From Gammaproteobacteria bacterium SG8_30 (GTDB taxonomy: Bacteria > Pseudomonadota > Gammaproteobacteria > Steroidobacterales > Steroidobacteraceae): DNA of 46,612 nucleotides. The DNA lies in assembly GCA_001303245.1 (NCBI GenBank), contig LJNS01000005.1, positions 1 to 46,612 on the forward strand, written 5' to 3'. The notes beneath the pieces are model-generated. The model saw nothing but the letters and a program-made list of their open reading frames with translations, was not told the origin of the DNA and did no database searches. The translations under genes were made by a program, and so were the position numbers. Position 1 is the stretch's first letter. Every line of letters starts with the position of its first letter. Below, in pieces: positions 7,832 through 15,823 of the stretch.

Positions 7832-9619
7832 ATGGCCGCCAACGTACAAGGCTTTGAGCTGGACAACAGCGGCAAGCGGGTCGTCGTCGATCCGATCTGC
7901 CGCATCGAAGGGCACCTGCGCATCGAGGTCAACCTCGACGACAACAACTTCATCCGCAATGCGGTATCGACCGGCACCATGTGGCGCGGCCTCGAGGTGA
8001 TCCTCAAGGGCCGTGACCCGCGCGACGCCTGGGCCTTCACCGAGAGGATCTGCGGCGTCTGCACCGGCGTCCATGCGCTGGCATCGGTCCGCGCCGTGGA
8101 GAACGCGCTCAAGATCGACATCCCGGCGAACGGCAACGTGATCCGCAACCTGATGCACGCGACGCTGTACGCCCATGACCACCTCGTGCACTTCTACCAC
8201 CTGCACGCGCTGGACTGGGTCGACGTGGTGAGCGCGCTCTCGGCGGACCCGAAGGCGACCGCCGAGCTCGCGCAGAGCATCTCGAACTGGCGCAACTCCT
8301 CGCCAGGCTACTTCCGCGACGTCCATTCGCGGCTCAAGAAGTTCGCCGAGAGCGGGCAGCTCGGGCCGTTCCAGAACGCCTACTGGGGCAACCCGGCCTA
8401 CCGGCTGCCGCCCGAGGCCAACCTGATGGCCGTGGCGCACTACCTCGAGGCGCTCGACTTCCAGAAGGAGATCGTCAAGATCCAGACGCTGTTCGGCGGC
8501 AAGAACCCGCACCCGAACTGGCTGGTCGGCGGCATGCCCTGCTCGATCAACGTCAACGAGACCGGCGCGGTCGGCGCGATCAACATGGAGAGCCTGAACC
8601 GGGTGATCCAGATCGTCGACAACACGATCGACTTCATCGACAACGTCTACATCCCGGACCTGCTCGCCATCGCGTCCTTCTACAAGACCTGGACCTACGG
8701 CGGCGGGCTCGCCGGCAAGAACATGCTGTCCTACGGCGACTTTCCCGAGATCGCCAACGACTACACGGCGAAGAGCCTGGCTTTTCCGCGCGGCGCGATC
8801 ATCGACGGCGACCTGTCCACGATCCATGAGGTCGACCTCGACGACGAGTCGCAGATCCAGGAGTTCGTGGACCACAGCTGGTACACCTACGGGACGCCGG
8901 GCCAGGGTCTGCATCCGTACAACGGCGAGACCAACCCGAAGTTCGAGCTCGGCGCCGGCGTCAAGGGCACGAAGACGAACATCGAGAACCTCGACGAGAG
9001 CGCCAAGTACAGCTGGGTCAAGGCGCCGCGCTTCAAGGGCAAGCCGATGGAAGTGGGGCCGCTCGCGCGCTACGTCATCGGCTACGCGCAGGGCAAGCCC
9101 GAGTTCAAGGAGCCGGTCGAGAAGGTGCTCACCGACCTCGGGCTGCCGGTGGCGGCGCTGTTCACGACGCTCGGGCGCACCGCCGCGCGCGGACTCGAGG
9201 CGTCCTGGTCGGCCCACAAGATGCGCCAGTACACCAACGAGCTGATCGCCAACATCAAGGCCGGCGACACTGCCACCGCCAACGTGGACAAGTGGGAGCC
9301 CAGCACCTGGCCGGCCAAGGCGCAGGGCCACGGCTTCGTCGAGGCGCCGCGCGGCGCGCTCGGCCACTGGATCGTGATCGAGAACCAGAGGATCGCCAAC
9401 TACCAGTGCATCGTGCCGACGACCTGGAATGCCACGCCGCGTGACACCCAGGGGCAGATCGGCGCCTACGAGGCGTCGCTGCTCGACACGAAGATGGAGG
9501 TGGCCGACCAGCCGCTGGAGATCCTGCGCACCATCCACAGCTTCGATCCGTGCCTGGCGTGCGCGACGCACGTCATGTCGCCGGAGGGCAAGGAGCTGAC
9601 TTCGGTCAAGGTGCGCTGA
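7832..9619 (+). CDS. hoxG: Membrane-bound [NiFe]-hydrogenase large subunit
   Basis: 595 residues. It holds the NiFe(CN)2CO active site that splits H2. The N-terminal ligand motif [11 protein letters not shown] gives C74 and C77, and the C-terminal motif DPCLACATH gives C574, C577 and H580. A 15-residue tail beginning VMSPEG follows H580 and is the segment removed by the HoxM protease after nickel insertion. RIEGH at 24-28 supplies the conserved Glu near the site. There is no signal peptide: it travels through Tat attached to HoxK. The ATG is 2 nt after the hoxK stop, with GGGAGGT upstream. Sequence closely follows the Ralstonia eutropha MBH subunit, placing it in the group 1d aerobic uptake enzymes. 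Confidence 0.98.
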   Translation: MAANVQGFELDNSGKRVVVDPICRIEGHLRIEVNLDDNNFIRNAVSTGTMWRGLEVILKGRDPRDAWAFTERICGVCTGVHALASVRAVENALKIDIPANGNVIRNLMHATLYAHDHLVHFYHLHALDWVDVVSALSADPKATAELAQSISNWRNSSPGYFRDVHSRLKKFAESGQLGPFQNAYWGNPAYRLPPEANLMAVAHYLEALDFQKEIVKIQTLFGGKNPHPNWLVGGMPCSINVNETGAVGAINMESLNRVIQIVDNTIDFIDNVYIPDLLAIASFYKTWTYGGGLAGKNMLSYGDFPEIANDYTAKSLAFPRGAIIDGDLSTIHEVDLDDESQIQEFVDHSWYTYGTPGQGLHPYNGETNPKFELGAGVKGTKTNIENLDESAKYSWVKAPRFKGKPMEVGPLARYVIGYAQGKPEFKEPVEKVLTDLGLPVAALFTTLGRTAARGLEASWSAHKMRQYTNELIANIKAGDTATANVDKWEPSTWPAKAQGHGFVEAPRGALGHWIVIENQRIANYQCIVPTTWNATPRDTQGQIGAYEASLLDTKMEVADQPLEILRTIHSFDPCLACATHVMSPEGKELTSVKVR

Positions 9620-9645
9620 CGGCGCGACAGCGCCCGGGAGGCAAC

Positions 9646-10395
9646 ATGGCATCTGCAAGGAGCGAGGCGCTCCGCCAAGCAAAGGCACTGGACGGCGCAC
9701 CGGAGCACCACGTCGAGGGTCTGGTCGACCACTCGATGATGCGCGCGGTGTACGTCTACGAGGCGCCGGTGCGGCTTTGGCACTGGGTGACGGTGGTGGC
9801 GATGATCTTCCTGTTCGCCACCGGTTACCTGATCGGCAAGCCGCTGCCGGCCGTGGGGGGAGAGGCCAGCGATCACTACGTGATGGGCTACATCCGGATG
9901 ATCCACTTCATCGCCGGATACGTCTTCGCGATTGCGTTCGTCGGCCGCGTCTACTGGTGGATCGTCGGCAACACCTGGGCCAAGGAACTGTTCGCGCCGG
10001 CCATCTTCTCCGGCAAGTTCTGGGGCGGGTTCTTCCACCAGGTTAAGTGGTACCTGTTCCTGACGAAGGAACCGAGGAGCTACGTCGCACACAACCCGCT
10101 GGCGACCCTGGCGATGTTCCTCATGTTCGGCCTCGTGGGGCTGTTCATGATCTTCACGGGCTTCGCACTCTACAGCGAGGGCCTGGGGCAGGGCAGCTGG
10201 GCTGACCGCATGTTCGGCTGGGTCATTCCCCTGCTGGGACAGAGCCAGGACGTGCACACCTATCACAGGCTGGGGATGTGGATCATGCTGCTGTTTGCGA
10301 TGATCCACATCTACATGGCGTTCCGCGAGGACATCCTGTCCAAGCAGAGCATCGTGAGCACGATGGTCAACGGTTACAGGTACTTCAAGGACTGA
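9646..10395 (+). CDS. hoxZ: Hydrogenase b-type cytochrome subunit
   Basis: 249 residues. This integral membrane dihaem cytochrome b accepts electrons from HoxK and reduces the quinone pool, and also anchors the enzyme. About four membrane helices are visible: near 41-64 (LWHWVTVVAMIFLFATGYLI), 85-108, 155-180 and 215-235. Candidate haem ligands are the histidines in RLWHW, RMIHFIAGY, TYHRLGMW and MIHIYMAF. The ATG at 9646 follows GGGAGGC at 5-nt spacing and begins 26 nt after hoxG; an in-frame Met at 9550 is inside hoxG and not used. A long imperfect hairpin separates it from hoxM, so structural and maturation genes may be expressed at different levels. Confidence 0.96.
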   Translation: MASARSEALRQAKALDGAPEHHVEGLVDHSMMRAVYVYEAPVRLWHWVTVVAMIFLFATGYLIGKPLPAVGGEASDHYVMGYIRMIHFIAGYVFAIAFVGRVYWWIVGNTWAKELFAPAIFSGKFWGGFFHQVKWYLFLTKEPRSYVAHNPLATLAMFLMFGLVGLFMIFTGFALYSEGLGQGSWADRMFGWVIPLLGQSQDVHTYHRLGMWIMLLFAMIHIYMAFREDILSKQSIVSTMVNGYRYFKD

Positions 10396-10420
10396 GGGAG
10401 GCCCAGCGGATGGCCGGTGC

Positions 10421-10505
10421 GTGAGTCGTGAGTCGTGAGTGGTGAGTCGTCGGAGGCCAGTGCCTCCCCGGCTGTCCGACTCATGGTTCACGGCTCACGG
10501 CTCAC
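10421..10505 (+). repeat. Long hairpin between hoxZ and hoxM
   Basis: Twenty-eight nt from 10421 (three GTGAGT units) pair with 28 nt at 10478-10505, allowing G-U pairs, and the loop contains its own GGAGGC-CAGT-GCCTCC stem at about 10452-10467. A T-rich stretch (TTTATTTTC) follows and runs into the hoxM start. It could be a partial terminator or an RNA-processing or stabilising hairpin that keeps hoxKGZ mRNA above the maturation genes. A related arm sequence (GTGAACGGCGAGCGG) occurs at 42657. Confidence 0.7.
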
Positions 10506-10526
10506 CGTCCAATCCGCTTTATTTTC

Positions 10527-11147
10527 GTGACGCAAACCGAAACGATTCTCGTACTCGGTATAGGCAACGTACTCTGGGCCGACGAGGGTTTCGGGGTGCG
10601 CGCGGTCGAGGAATTCGACCGCCGCTACGCCTGTGGCGACGAGGTCACCGTGCTGGACGGTGGAACCCAGGGGCTCTACCTGCTGCCCTACGTACAGCAG
10701 GCTTCGCACCTGATCGTCTTCGACGCCATCGACTACGGGCTCGCGCCCGGCACGATGAAAGTCGTGCTCGACCGCGAAGTCCCGGCGTACATGGGCGCCA
10801 AGCAGATGAGCCTGCACCAGACCGGGTTCCAGGACGTGCTGGCAGCAGCCGAGCTCACCGGCCAGAGCCCGCGGCACCTCGTGCTGATCGGCGTGCAGCC
10901 CGAGGAGCTCAAGGACTACGGTGGCAGCCTGCGGCCCGTCATCAGGGCTCAGGTGTCACCTTCGGTCGACATCGCCGCGGAGTGGCTGCGCCGCTGGGGT
11001 ATCGACGTGGAGCCGCGCCAGGACCCGGCGTCTGCCTCGGTCAACGCCGGCGCCCTGGCGCTCGAGGCCTACGAGGGCGGACGTCCCTCCGAGGTCGACG
11101 CCTGCCGCATCGGCGACCCGCGCTTCATGACCAGGAGGAATTCCTGA
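10527..11147 (+). CDS. hoxM: Hydrogenase maturation endopeptidase
   Basis: 206 residues from GTG. It cleaves the C-terminal tail of HoxG once nickel is in place. The nickel-probing residues of this HybD/HyaD family are present at a constant offset from E. coli HybD: E20 (WADEGFG), D66 (VFDAIDYG) and H97 (MSLHQTGFQ). The start GIGNVLWADEGFGVRA is the standard family opening. No ribosome site is visible before the GTG, because the sequence upstream is the end of a hairpin and a T-rich run; no better in-frame start exists, so translation initiation may be weak. The stop overlaps the hoxL start (TGATG). Confidence 0.95.
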   Translation: MTQTETILVLGIGNVLWADEGFGVRAVEEFDRRYACGDEVTVLDGGTQGLYLLPYVQQASHLIVFDAIDYGLAPGTMKVVLDREVPAYMGAKQMSLHQTGFQDVLAAAELTGQSPRHLVLIGVQPEELKDYGGSLRPVIRAQVSPSVDIAAEWLRRWGIDVEPRQDPASASVNAGALALEAYEGGRPSEVDACRIGDPRFMTRRNS

Positions 11148-11458
11148 TGTGCCTCGGCATCCCCATGCAGGTGCAGACTCTGGAGGGTGACTCGGCCTGG
11201 TGCGAGGGACGCGGCGAGCGGCGGCTGGTCGACACGCGACTCGTCGACCAGCTCGAGGTGGGCGACTGGGTGCTGGTCTTCCACGCCGTCGCGCGCGAAA
11301 TCCTGACGGAGGAGCGCGCGCGGCAGGTCACCTATGCCCTCCACGCGCTCGATGCCGCGCTGGCCGGGGAGACGAACCTGGACCACCTCTTCCCGGACCT
11401 CGCCGGCCGCGAGCCCGAGCTGCCGGAACACCTGCGCAAGGAGGTCAAGCGTGGCTGA
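11147..11458 (+). CDS. hoxL: HypC-like chaperone of the MBH large subunit
   Basis: 103 residues of the HypC/HupF family, opening MCLGIPMQ; the exposed Cys2 binds the Fe(CN)2CO precursor or the large-subunit precursor. In Ralstonia, HoxL is the MBH-specific paralogue of HypC that works with HoxV to deliver the iron unit to HoxG. A separate general hypC is present at 18146, so this is the dedicated copy. It is longer than HypC because of a C-terminal segment (NLDHLFPDLAGREPELPEHL). An AGGAGG site lies 10 nt before the ATG, inside hoxM. The stop overlaps the hoxO start. Confidence 0.93.
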   Translation: MCLGIPMQVQTLEGDSAWCEGRGERRLVDTRLVDQLEVGDWVLVFHAVAREILTEERARQVTYALHALDAALAGETNLDHLFPDLAGREPELPEHLRKEVKRG

Positions 11459-11915
11459 CGCCGGAACCGACGTGCCGCGTCACCCCCTAGTCGAACGGCT
11501 GGTCACCGGGTTCGGGCTGCCCGAGGTCGGCGCATCCGACGTCGACGAGTTCCTGGCCGGACCCGGCGACGCGGTGCTGCTGTTCACCGAGGACCCGAAG
11601 AAATATCCCGAGTCGGCCGACGTCGCCGTGATTCTGCCGGAGCTGATGAAGGCTTTCGCGGGCCGCTTCCGGGCGGCGGTCGTCGCCCGCGCCTCGGAGC
11701 GCGAGCTGCAGAAGCGTTTCGGCTTCGCGCGCTGGCCGGCACTCGTGTTCGTGCGCGGCGGTGACATCGTCGGGACCCTCACGGGGGTTCACGACTGGGA
11801 CGACTTCATCGAACAGGTGTCCACCTTGCTCGAATCCCCCACGCGCCGCGAGCTCGCCGCCGCCGCAGTGCGGGCGAACGAGCAGGCTGCTTCCGATTCC
11901 GGGGGACGCACATGA
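11451..11915 (+). CDS. hoxO: Hydrogenase small-subunit chaperone, HoxO/HyaE/HupG family
   Basis: 154 residues from GTG at 11451. The family has a thioredoxin-like fold without the CxxC redox pair and, with HoxQ, protects the HoxK precursor and its Tat signal during assembly in air. The thioredoxin-like core is seen in AVVARASERELQKRFGF followed by WPALVFVRGGDIVGTLTG, with no cysteine at the usual active site. An AAGGAGG site 6 nt upstream supports the GTG rather than the ATG at 11334, which lies within hoxL. It overlaps hoxL by 8 nt and hoxQ by 4 nt, consistent with coupled translation. Confidence 0.92.
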   Translation: MADAGTDVPRHPLVERLVTGFGLPEVGASDVDEFLAGPGDAVLLFTEDPKKYPESADVAVILPELMKAFAGRFRAAVVARASERELQKRFGFARWPALVFVRGGDIVGTLTGVHDWDDFIEQVSTLLESPTRRELAAAAVRANEQAASDSGGRT

Positions 11916-12766
11916 AGGATTTCCCGATCCCGGTGGTGACCGTCGGTCCCGGTGCCCAGGAGACCGCGGACGACGAGTTCCGATACCTGGAATTGCCCAG
12001 GGAGATGAGCACCTTCCAGATGCCGGGCCTCCCCGACCCCGAGTCGGCGCGCGGCGCCACCGAGGCCCGTGGCGTGCTCCGCTGGCTGGCCGCGACGACC
12101 GCCGCCTGGCCGGAGGTCGGCGGGCCGGCCACCTTCGATGTCGGCAGCCTCGACGCCGCCAATCGCGCGGTCCTGGACCAGGTGCTCGGCGAGGGCGAGG
12201 TCTCGATCATCGTCTCCGGCGAACGCGACCTGCGGATCCAGGAGTCCGTCTTCGCGGGCGTATGGCGCCTGCGGGTGGTGGGTCCGGGCAACAGCGTGGA
12301 GCGGGACCTCGTCGAGGTCGGGCCCATCCCGCAGTCCGTCCTCGCGGCGGCGCGCGAGCGTGCCGAGCCGCAGGTGCCCACGCTGCCGGTGCCGGAGGAC
12401 GCCTTCAGCGCCCCGCCCATCCTCGCCGAGGTCGCGGACCGCGCCGGCTCGCGCCGGGCGGGCGAGCCCGCCCACGTCATCAACCTGTCGCTCCTGCCGC
12501 TATCGCCGGCCGACGGTCGTCACCTCGGTGAGGTGCTTGCCGCCGGGCCGGTGCGAATCCTGTCGCGTGGCTATGGCAGCTGCCGAATCACCAGCACCAT
12601 CGTGCGCGACACGTGGTGGGTCCAGTACGTCAACGGCTACGGCAAGCCCATGGTCGAGTCGATCGAGATCACCGATGTCCCCGAGGTAGCGATCGCCTCG
12701 CGCGAGGACATCGCGGACTCAGCCTCGCGGGTGGCCGAAGCGCTCGAGTGGCTCGAGCAGAACTGA
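11912..12766 (+). CDS. hoxQ: Hydrogenase expression protein HoxQ/HupH/HyaF
   Basis: 284 residues. HoxQ partners HoxO in handling the small-subunit precursor before Tat export; the molecular activity is not fully known. The N-terminal part (IPVVTVGPG, then EMSTFQMPGLP near residue 30) and the C-terminal block RILSRGYGSCRITSTIV and WWVQYVNGYGKPMVESIE are the recognisable conserved segments of the family. No membrane helix or signal peptide. It begins at the ATG overlapping the hoxO stop. Position between hoxO and the rubredoxin gene matches the Ralstonia MBH operon order. Confidence 0.93.
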   Translation: MKDFPIPVVTVGPGAQETADDEFRYLELPREMSTFQMPGLPDPESARGATEARGVLRWLAATTAAWPEVGGPATFDVGSLDAANRAVLDQVLGEGEVSIIVSGERDLRIQESVFAGVWRLRVVGPGNSVERDLVEVGPIPQSVLAAARERAEPQVPTLPVPEDAFSAPPILAEVADRAGSRRAGEPAHVINLSLLPLSPADGRHLGEVLAAGPVRILSRGYGSCRITSTIVRDTWWVQYVNGYGKPMVESIEITDVPEVAIASREDIADSASRVAEALEWLEQN

Positions 12767-12780
12767 GACTGTGTCCTGCG

Positions 12781-13008
12781 ATGGTGGATCCGCGCAACCT
12801 GTTCGAGGGCTCCTTCATGGGCGACGCCTCGCGCATCGCCGACGACACGCGCCTCGAGTGCAAGATCTGCTGGTACGTCTACGATCCCGACCAGGGAGAC
12901 CCGGTGTGGCAGATCCCGCCTGGAACACCCTTCTCGGCGCTGCCGGAGCACTGGAAATGTCCCGAGTGCGACGGACCGCGGGAGCAGTTCATGGTGCTGC
13001 ATGACTGA
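12781..13008 (+). CDS. hoxR: Rubredoxin-like protein
   Basis: 75 residues. A small Fe(Cys)4 protein with C27/C30 (CKICWYVYDP) and C60/C63 (CPECDG), the standard rubredoxin pattern. In aerobic hydrogenase operons HoxR/HupI is thought to help form the special proximal cluster of HoxK in the presence of O2. The ATG at 12781 begins 14 nt after hoxQ without a strong ribosome site; an in-frame ATG at 12817 is an alternative, but the segment before it (NLFEGS) resembles family members. The 3' end overlaps hoxT by 8 nt. Confidence 0.93.
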   Translation: MVDPRNLFEGSFMGDASRIADDTRLECKICWYVYDPDQGDPVWQIPPGTPFSALPEHWKCPECDGPREQFMVLHD

Positions 13009-13501
13009 GCCGGCCCGCAGCGCTGCCGAAGCGACCGAGCGCCTCGAGACGGCTTTCTGCCGGATCCTGGACGAGCGCATGGCCGGCATACCCATCCTCA
13101 ACCCCGCGCTGTCGGTCGAGGCCGTTGCACTGCGCGAGTGGCAGGGCCACTGGCTGGGCGCGCTCGTGACCCCGTGGTTCATCAACCTGATGATCCTGCC
13201 GGGCAGCGGCGCCTGGCGCGCCGTGGCCGACCGCGATTCGGTCTGGCACGCGTTTCCCAGCGGCCGCTTCGAGTTCATCGGCGGCAGCGAGCCCGGCATC
13301 GGGCCCTACCACGCCTGCTCGCTGTTCTCGCCCGTGCTCGAGTTCGCCGACCAAGAGACCGCGCGCGAGACGGCGCGCGTGGCGGTCGAGTCGCTGTTCG
13401 ATCCCGGCATGCTGGGTGAGGCGACCGGGCACGAGTCCGGTGACGGCAGCGGGATGAGCCGGCGCGACTTCCTGCGCGGAGCCTCCGCGACGCGGTCATG
13501 A
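13001..13501 (+). CDS. hoxT: Hydrogenase assembly chaperone, HoxT/HybE family
   Basis: 166 residues. HybE-family proteins bind the small-subunit precursor and couple cofactor loading to Tat export; HoxT helps protect the Fe-S clusters in air. Conserved features are ILNPALSVEAV near residue 31, the aromatic strand HWLGALVTPWFINLMILPG and GPYHACSLFSPV. The end reads SRRDFLRG, a Tat-like SRRxFLK motif placed at the C-terminus, which I recall in other members; its purpose is unclear. The stop overlaps the hoxV ATG. Confidence 0.92.
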   Translation: MTEPARSAAEATERLETAFCRILDERMAGIPILNPALSVEAVALREWQGHWLGALVTPWFINLMILPGSGAWRAVADRDSVWHAFPSGRFEFIGGSEPGIGPYHACSLFSPVLEFADQETARETARVAVESLFDPGMLGEATGHESGDGSGMSRRDFLRGASATRS

Positions 13502-14610
13502 CGCTGGAGGGCCGTGTCCGGGTGGCGGCGCGCTTCGACGGCGAGCGGATCGAGTCCGTGTCCGTCCGCTCCGACCGGCCCCTGGCGGCCAATGCGCTGC
13601 TCGCCGGGCGCACCGGAGAGGAAGCGCTCGCCCTCCTGCCCGGCGTCTTCGCGGTCTGCGGCCACTCGCAGGCGACGGTGTCGGCTGCGGCGATCGACGC
13701 CGCAGCCGACACCGCGCCGCCACAGGCCGTGCAGCGGCGGCGCGAGCGCGAGCTGGTGGCCGAGACGGCCTCCGAGCACGCCTTCCGGCTGCTGCTCGAC
13801 TGGCCACGCCTGGCGGGAGTCGAGGAGGACGTCACCCTGCTCGCCCGGGTCCGCTCGCTGCTCGCGCGTGCCCCGGAGTCGGAAGCCTCGTGGGGGGCGG
13901 CCCGCGACGCACTGATCGGCATGGTGCAGTCGCGCATCCTCGGTGCCGGCCTCGATACCTGGCTCGAGCAGTTCTCGGCGTCGGAATGGCTGGAGTGGGC
14001 CCGGTCGGGACGGACCGCCACGGCGCGCACGCTCGCGGCGCTGTGCCCCGCGACCGAGTGGGCCGCACCCGACACCGCTTTCCTCACGGACCTCGGCCGC
14101 GCACGGCTGGCCGGGAAAATTGCCTTGCCCGCGCTCGGGCAGCCCGGTTTCGAGGCCCGGCCGGAACTCGACGGCGGGACCGCCGAGTGCGGGCCACTCG
14201 CGCGCAACCACCTGCATCCCGCGCTGCGCGACCTGGCGAGGCGCGACCGCATCGTCGCGCGCGCCTTCGCCCGGCTGGCCGAGTTCGCCCAGATCCTGCG
14301 CGAGGAGAATTGCGCCGGCCGGATCGATCAGGTCGCACTCGGGCCCGGGCGGGGCGCGGCGACCGGCGAGATGGCGCGCGGGCTGTTGACGCACGCCGTA
14401 GAGCTCGACGCAGGGCGCGTGCGGCGCTACGCGATCGTGGCGCCGACGGAGTGGAACTTCCACCCGGCCGGACCGCTGTACCGCGAGCTGGAGGGCAGGC
14501 CAGCCCGGGATGCCGGCGCAGCGCGGCGCGCGCTCGAGATCGCCGCCGCGACGCTCGATCCTTGCGTCGAGCTCCAGTGCGAGCTCGAGGGGGAACCGAG
14601 CCATGCATGA
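13498..14610 (+). CDS. hoxV: Hydrogenase large-subunit scaffold protein HoxV/HupK
   Basis: 370 residues. HoxV resembles a degenerate hydrogenase large subunit and, with HoxL, carries the Fe(CN)2CO unit to apo-HoxG. The kinship is visible at both ends: AVCGHSQATVSAAAIDAA near residue 55 mirrors the large-subunit RxCGxCxxxH region, and DPCVELQCEL (354-363) mirrors the C-terminal DPCxxC motif, with the protein ending shortly after and no cleavable tail. The central part is divergent. Start ATG at 13498 overlaps hoxT; the stop overlaps the hypA start. Confidence 0.92.
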   Translation: MTLEGRVRVAARFDGERIESVSVRSDRPLAANALLAGRTGEEALALLPGVFAVCGHSQATVSAAAIDAAADTAPPQAVQRRRERELVAETASEHAFRLLLDWPRLAGVEEDVTLLARVRSLLARAPESEASWGAARDALIGMVQSRILGAGLDTWLEQFSASEWLEWARSGRTATARTLAALCPATEWAAPDTAFLTDLGRARLAGKIALPALGQPGFEARPELDGGTAECGPLARNHLHPALRDLARRDRIVARAFARLAEFAQILREENCAGRIDQVALGPGRGAATGEMARGLLTHAVELDAGRVRRYAIVAPTEWNFHPAGPLYRELEGRPARDAGAARRALEIAAATLDPCVELQCELEGEPSHA

Positions 14611-14944
14611 GATGTCTCTGGCAGAGAGCGTCGTGCAGATCGTCGAGGACACGGCCCGCCGCAACGGCGGCACGAGGGTCAGCAGCGTTACGCTCGAGAT
14701 CGGCGCGCTGGCGGGAGTCGAGATCGAGGCGCTACGCTTCTGCTTCGATGCCGCCAGTCGCGGCACGATGGCGGCCGGTGCGATGCTCATGATCGACCGC
14801 CCGGAGGGCGCGGCATGGTGCATGCCCTGCGGCGAGACGGTCCGGGTCACGAGCCTCGGCGAGGCCTGCCCGCGCTGCGGCAGCTACCAGCTGCAGGTGA
14901 CGGGCGGCGACGAGCTGCGGGTGCGGGAGATCGAGCTACATTGA
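14603..14944 (+). CDS. hypA: Hydrogenase nickel incorporation protein HypA
   Basis: 113 residues. HypA delivers nickel to the large subunit together with HypB. The N-terminal MHEMSLAESVV carries the nickel ligand His2, and the zinc site is formed by C73/C76 (CMPC) and C89/C92 (CPRC). Normal length. The ATG at 14603 overlaps the end of hoxV by 8 nt; an in-frame Met at 14510 is inside hoxV. It is first of the hyp genes, in the order hypA-B-F-C-D-E. Confidence 0.96.
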   Translation: MHEMSLAESVVQIVEDTARRNGGTRVSSVTLEIGALAGVEIEALRFCFDAASRGTMAAGAMLMIDRPEGAAWCMPCGETVRVTSLGEACPRCGSYQLQVTGGDELRVREIELH

Positions 14945-14965
14945 GAGGGTGAGCGGAGACCAGGC

Positions 14966-15823
14966 ATGTGTACGACCTGCGGTTGTGGCACCGACCACGT
15001 CCACATCGACGGCGTGAGCCAGCTCGTGTCCCGCACGACCGCGGCTCCGCTGTCGGGCGAGGAACGGTTCTTCCCGATGCCGGCGTCGACGCCCGCGGTA
15101 GGCGCGATGGCCGTGCACGCGCACGGCACTCCCGCGTCCCGCATCGTCCAGGTCGAGCGCGACCTGCTGGCGGCCAACGATTCCTGGGCCCGCCGCAACC
15201 GGGACCGCTTCCGGGCACTGGGCACGCTCTGCCTCAACCTCGTCTCCAGCCCGGGTTCGGGCAAGACGACGCTGCTCGTGCGCACGGTCACCGGACTCGC
15301 GGCACGCAGGCCCGTCGGTGTGATCGAGGGCGACCAGCAGACGTCCAACGACGCCGACCGCATTCGCGCGACCGGGGTTCCCGCCGTGCAGGTCAACACC
15401 GGTAAGGGCTGCCACCTCGAGGCGCCGATGATTGCGCGCGCGCTCGACGGTCTCGCGCTCACCGCCGGCGGCGTGCTGTTCATCGAGAACGTCGGCAACC
15501 TGGTCTGCCCGGCGCTCTTCGACCTCGGAGAGGCGCACAAGGTGGCCATCCTCTCGGTGACCGAGGGGGAGGACAAGCCCCTCAAGTATCCGGACATGTT
15601 CCGGGCGGCCGACGTCGTCCTGGTCAACAAGATCGACCTTCTGCCCTACCTGGATTTCGACGTCGAGCTGTGCGAGGCGAACGCGCGTCGCGTCAATCCG
15701 TCGCTCGAAATCATGCGGGTCTCGGCGAAGAGCGGGGATGGCTTCGACGAGTGGCTCGGATGGATCGAGTCCCGCGCCCGCCCGGCGGCTTCCCCGGCAC
15801 GAGGGAGCGAGGCCCGCACGTGA
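14966..15823 (+). CDS. hypB: Hydrogenase nickel incorporation GTPase HypB
   Basis: 285 residues. A SIMIBI-class GTPase that drives nickel transfer to HypA and the hydrogenase. The N-terminal high-affinity nickel site is C2, C5 and C7 (CTTCGCG). The P-loop [11 protein letters not shown] is at 94-104, [13 protein letters not shown] forms switch [12 protein letters not shown] is the metal-binding Walker B/switch II region and NKIDLLPY the guanine-specific NKxD motif. The long polyhistidine stretch used for nickel storage in several HypB proteins is missing; only HVH and HAH remain. It starts 21 nt after hypA and overlaps the hypF start. Confidence 0.96.
   Translation: MCTTCGCGTDHVHIDGVSQLVSRTTAAPLSGEERFFPMPASTPAVGAMAVHAHGTPASRIVQVERDLLAANDSWARRNRDRFRALGTLCLNLVSSPGSGKTTLLVRTVTGLAARRPVGVIEGDQQTSNDADRIRATGVPAVQVNTGKGCHLEAPMIARALDGLALTAGGVLFIENVGNLVCPALFDLGEAHKVAILSVTEGEDKPLKYPDMFRAADVVLVNKIDLLPYLDFDVELCEANARRVNPSLEIMRVSAKSGDGFDEWLGWIESRARPAASPARGSEART

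Noticed and set aside
7757-9700. Long minus-strand frame of 647 codons opposite hoxG
   Set aside because: Shadow of hoxG caused by GC-rich codon third positions; low-complexity Arg/Val/Asp-rich product.
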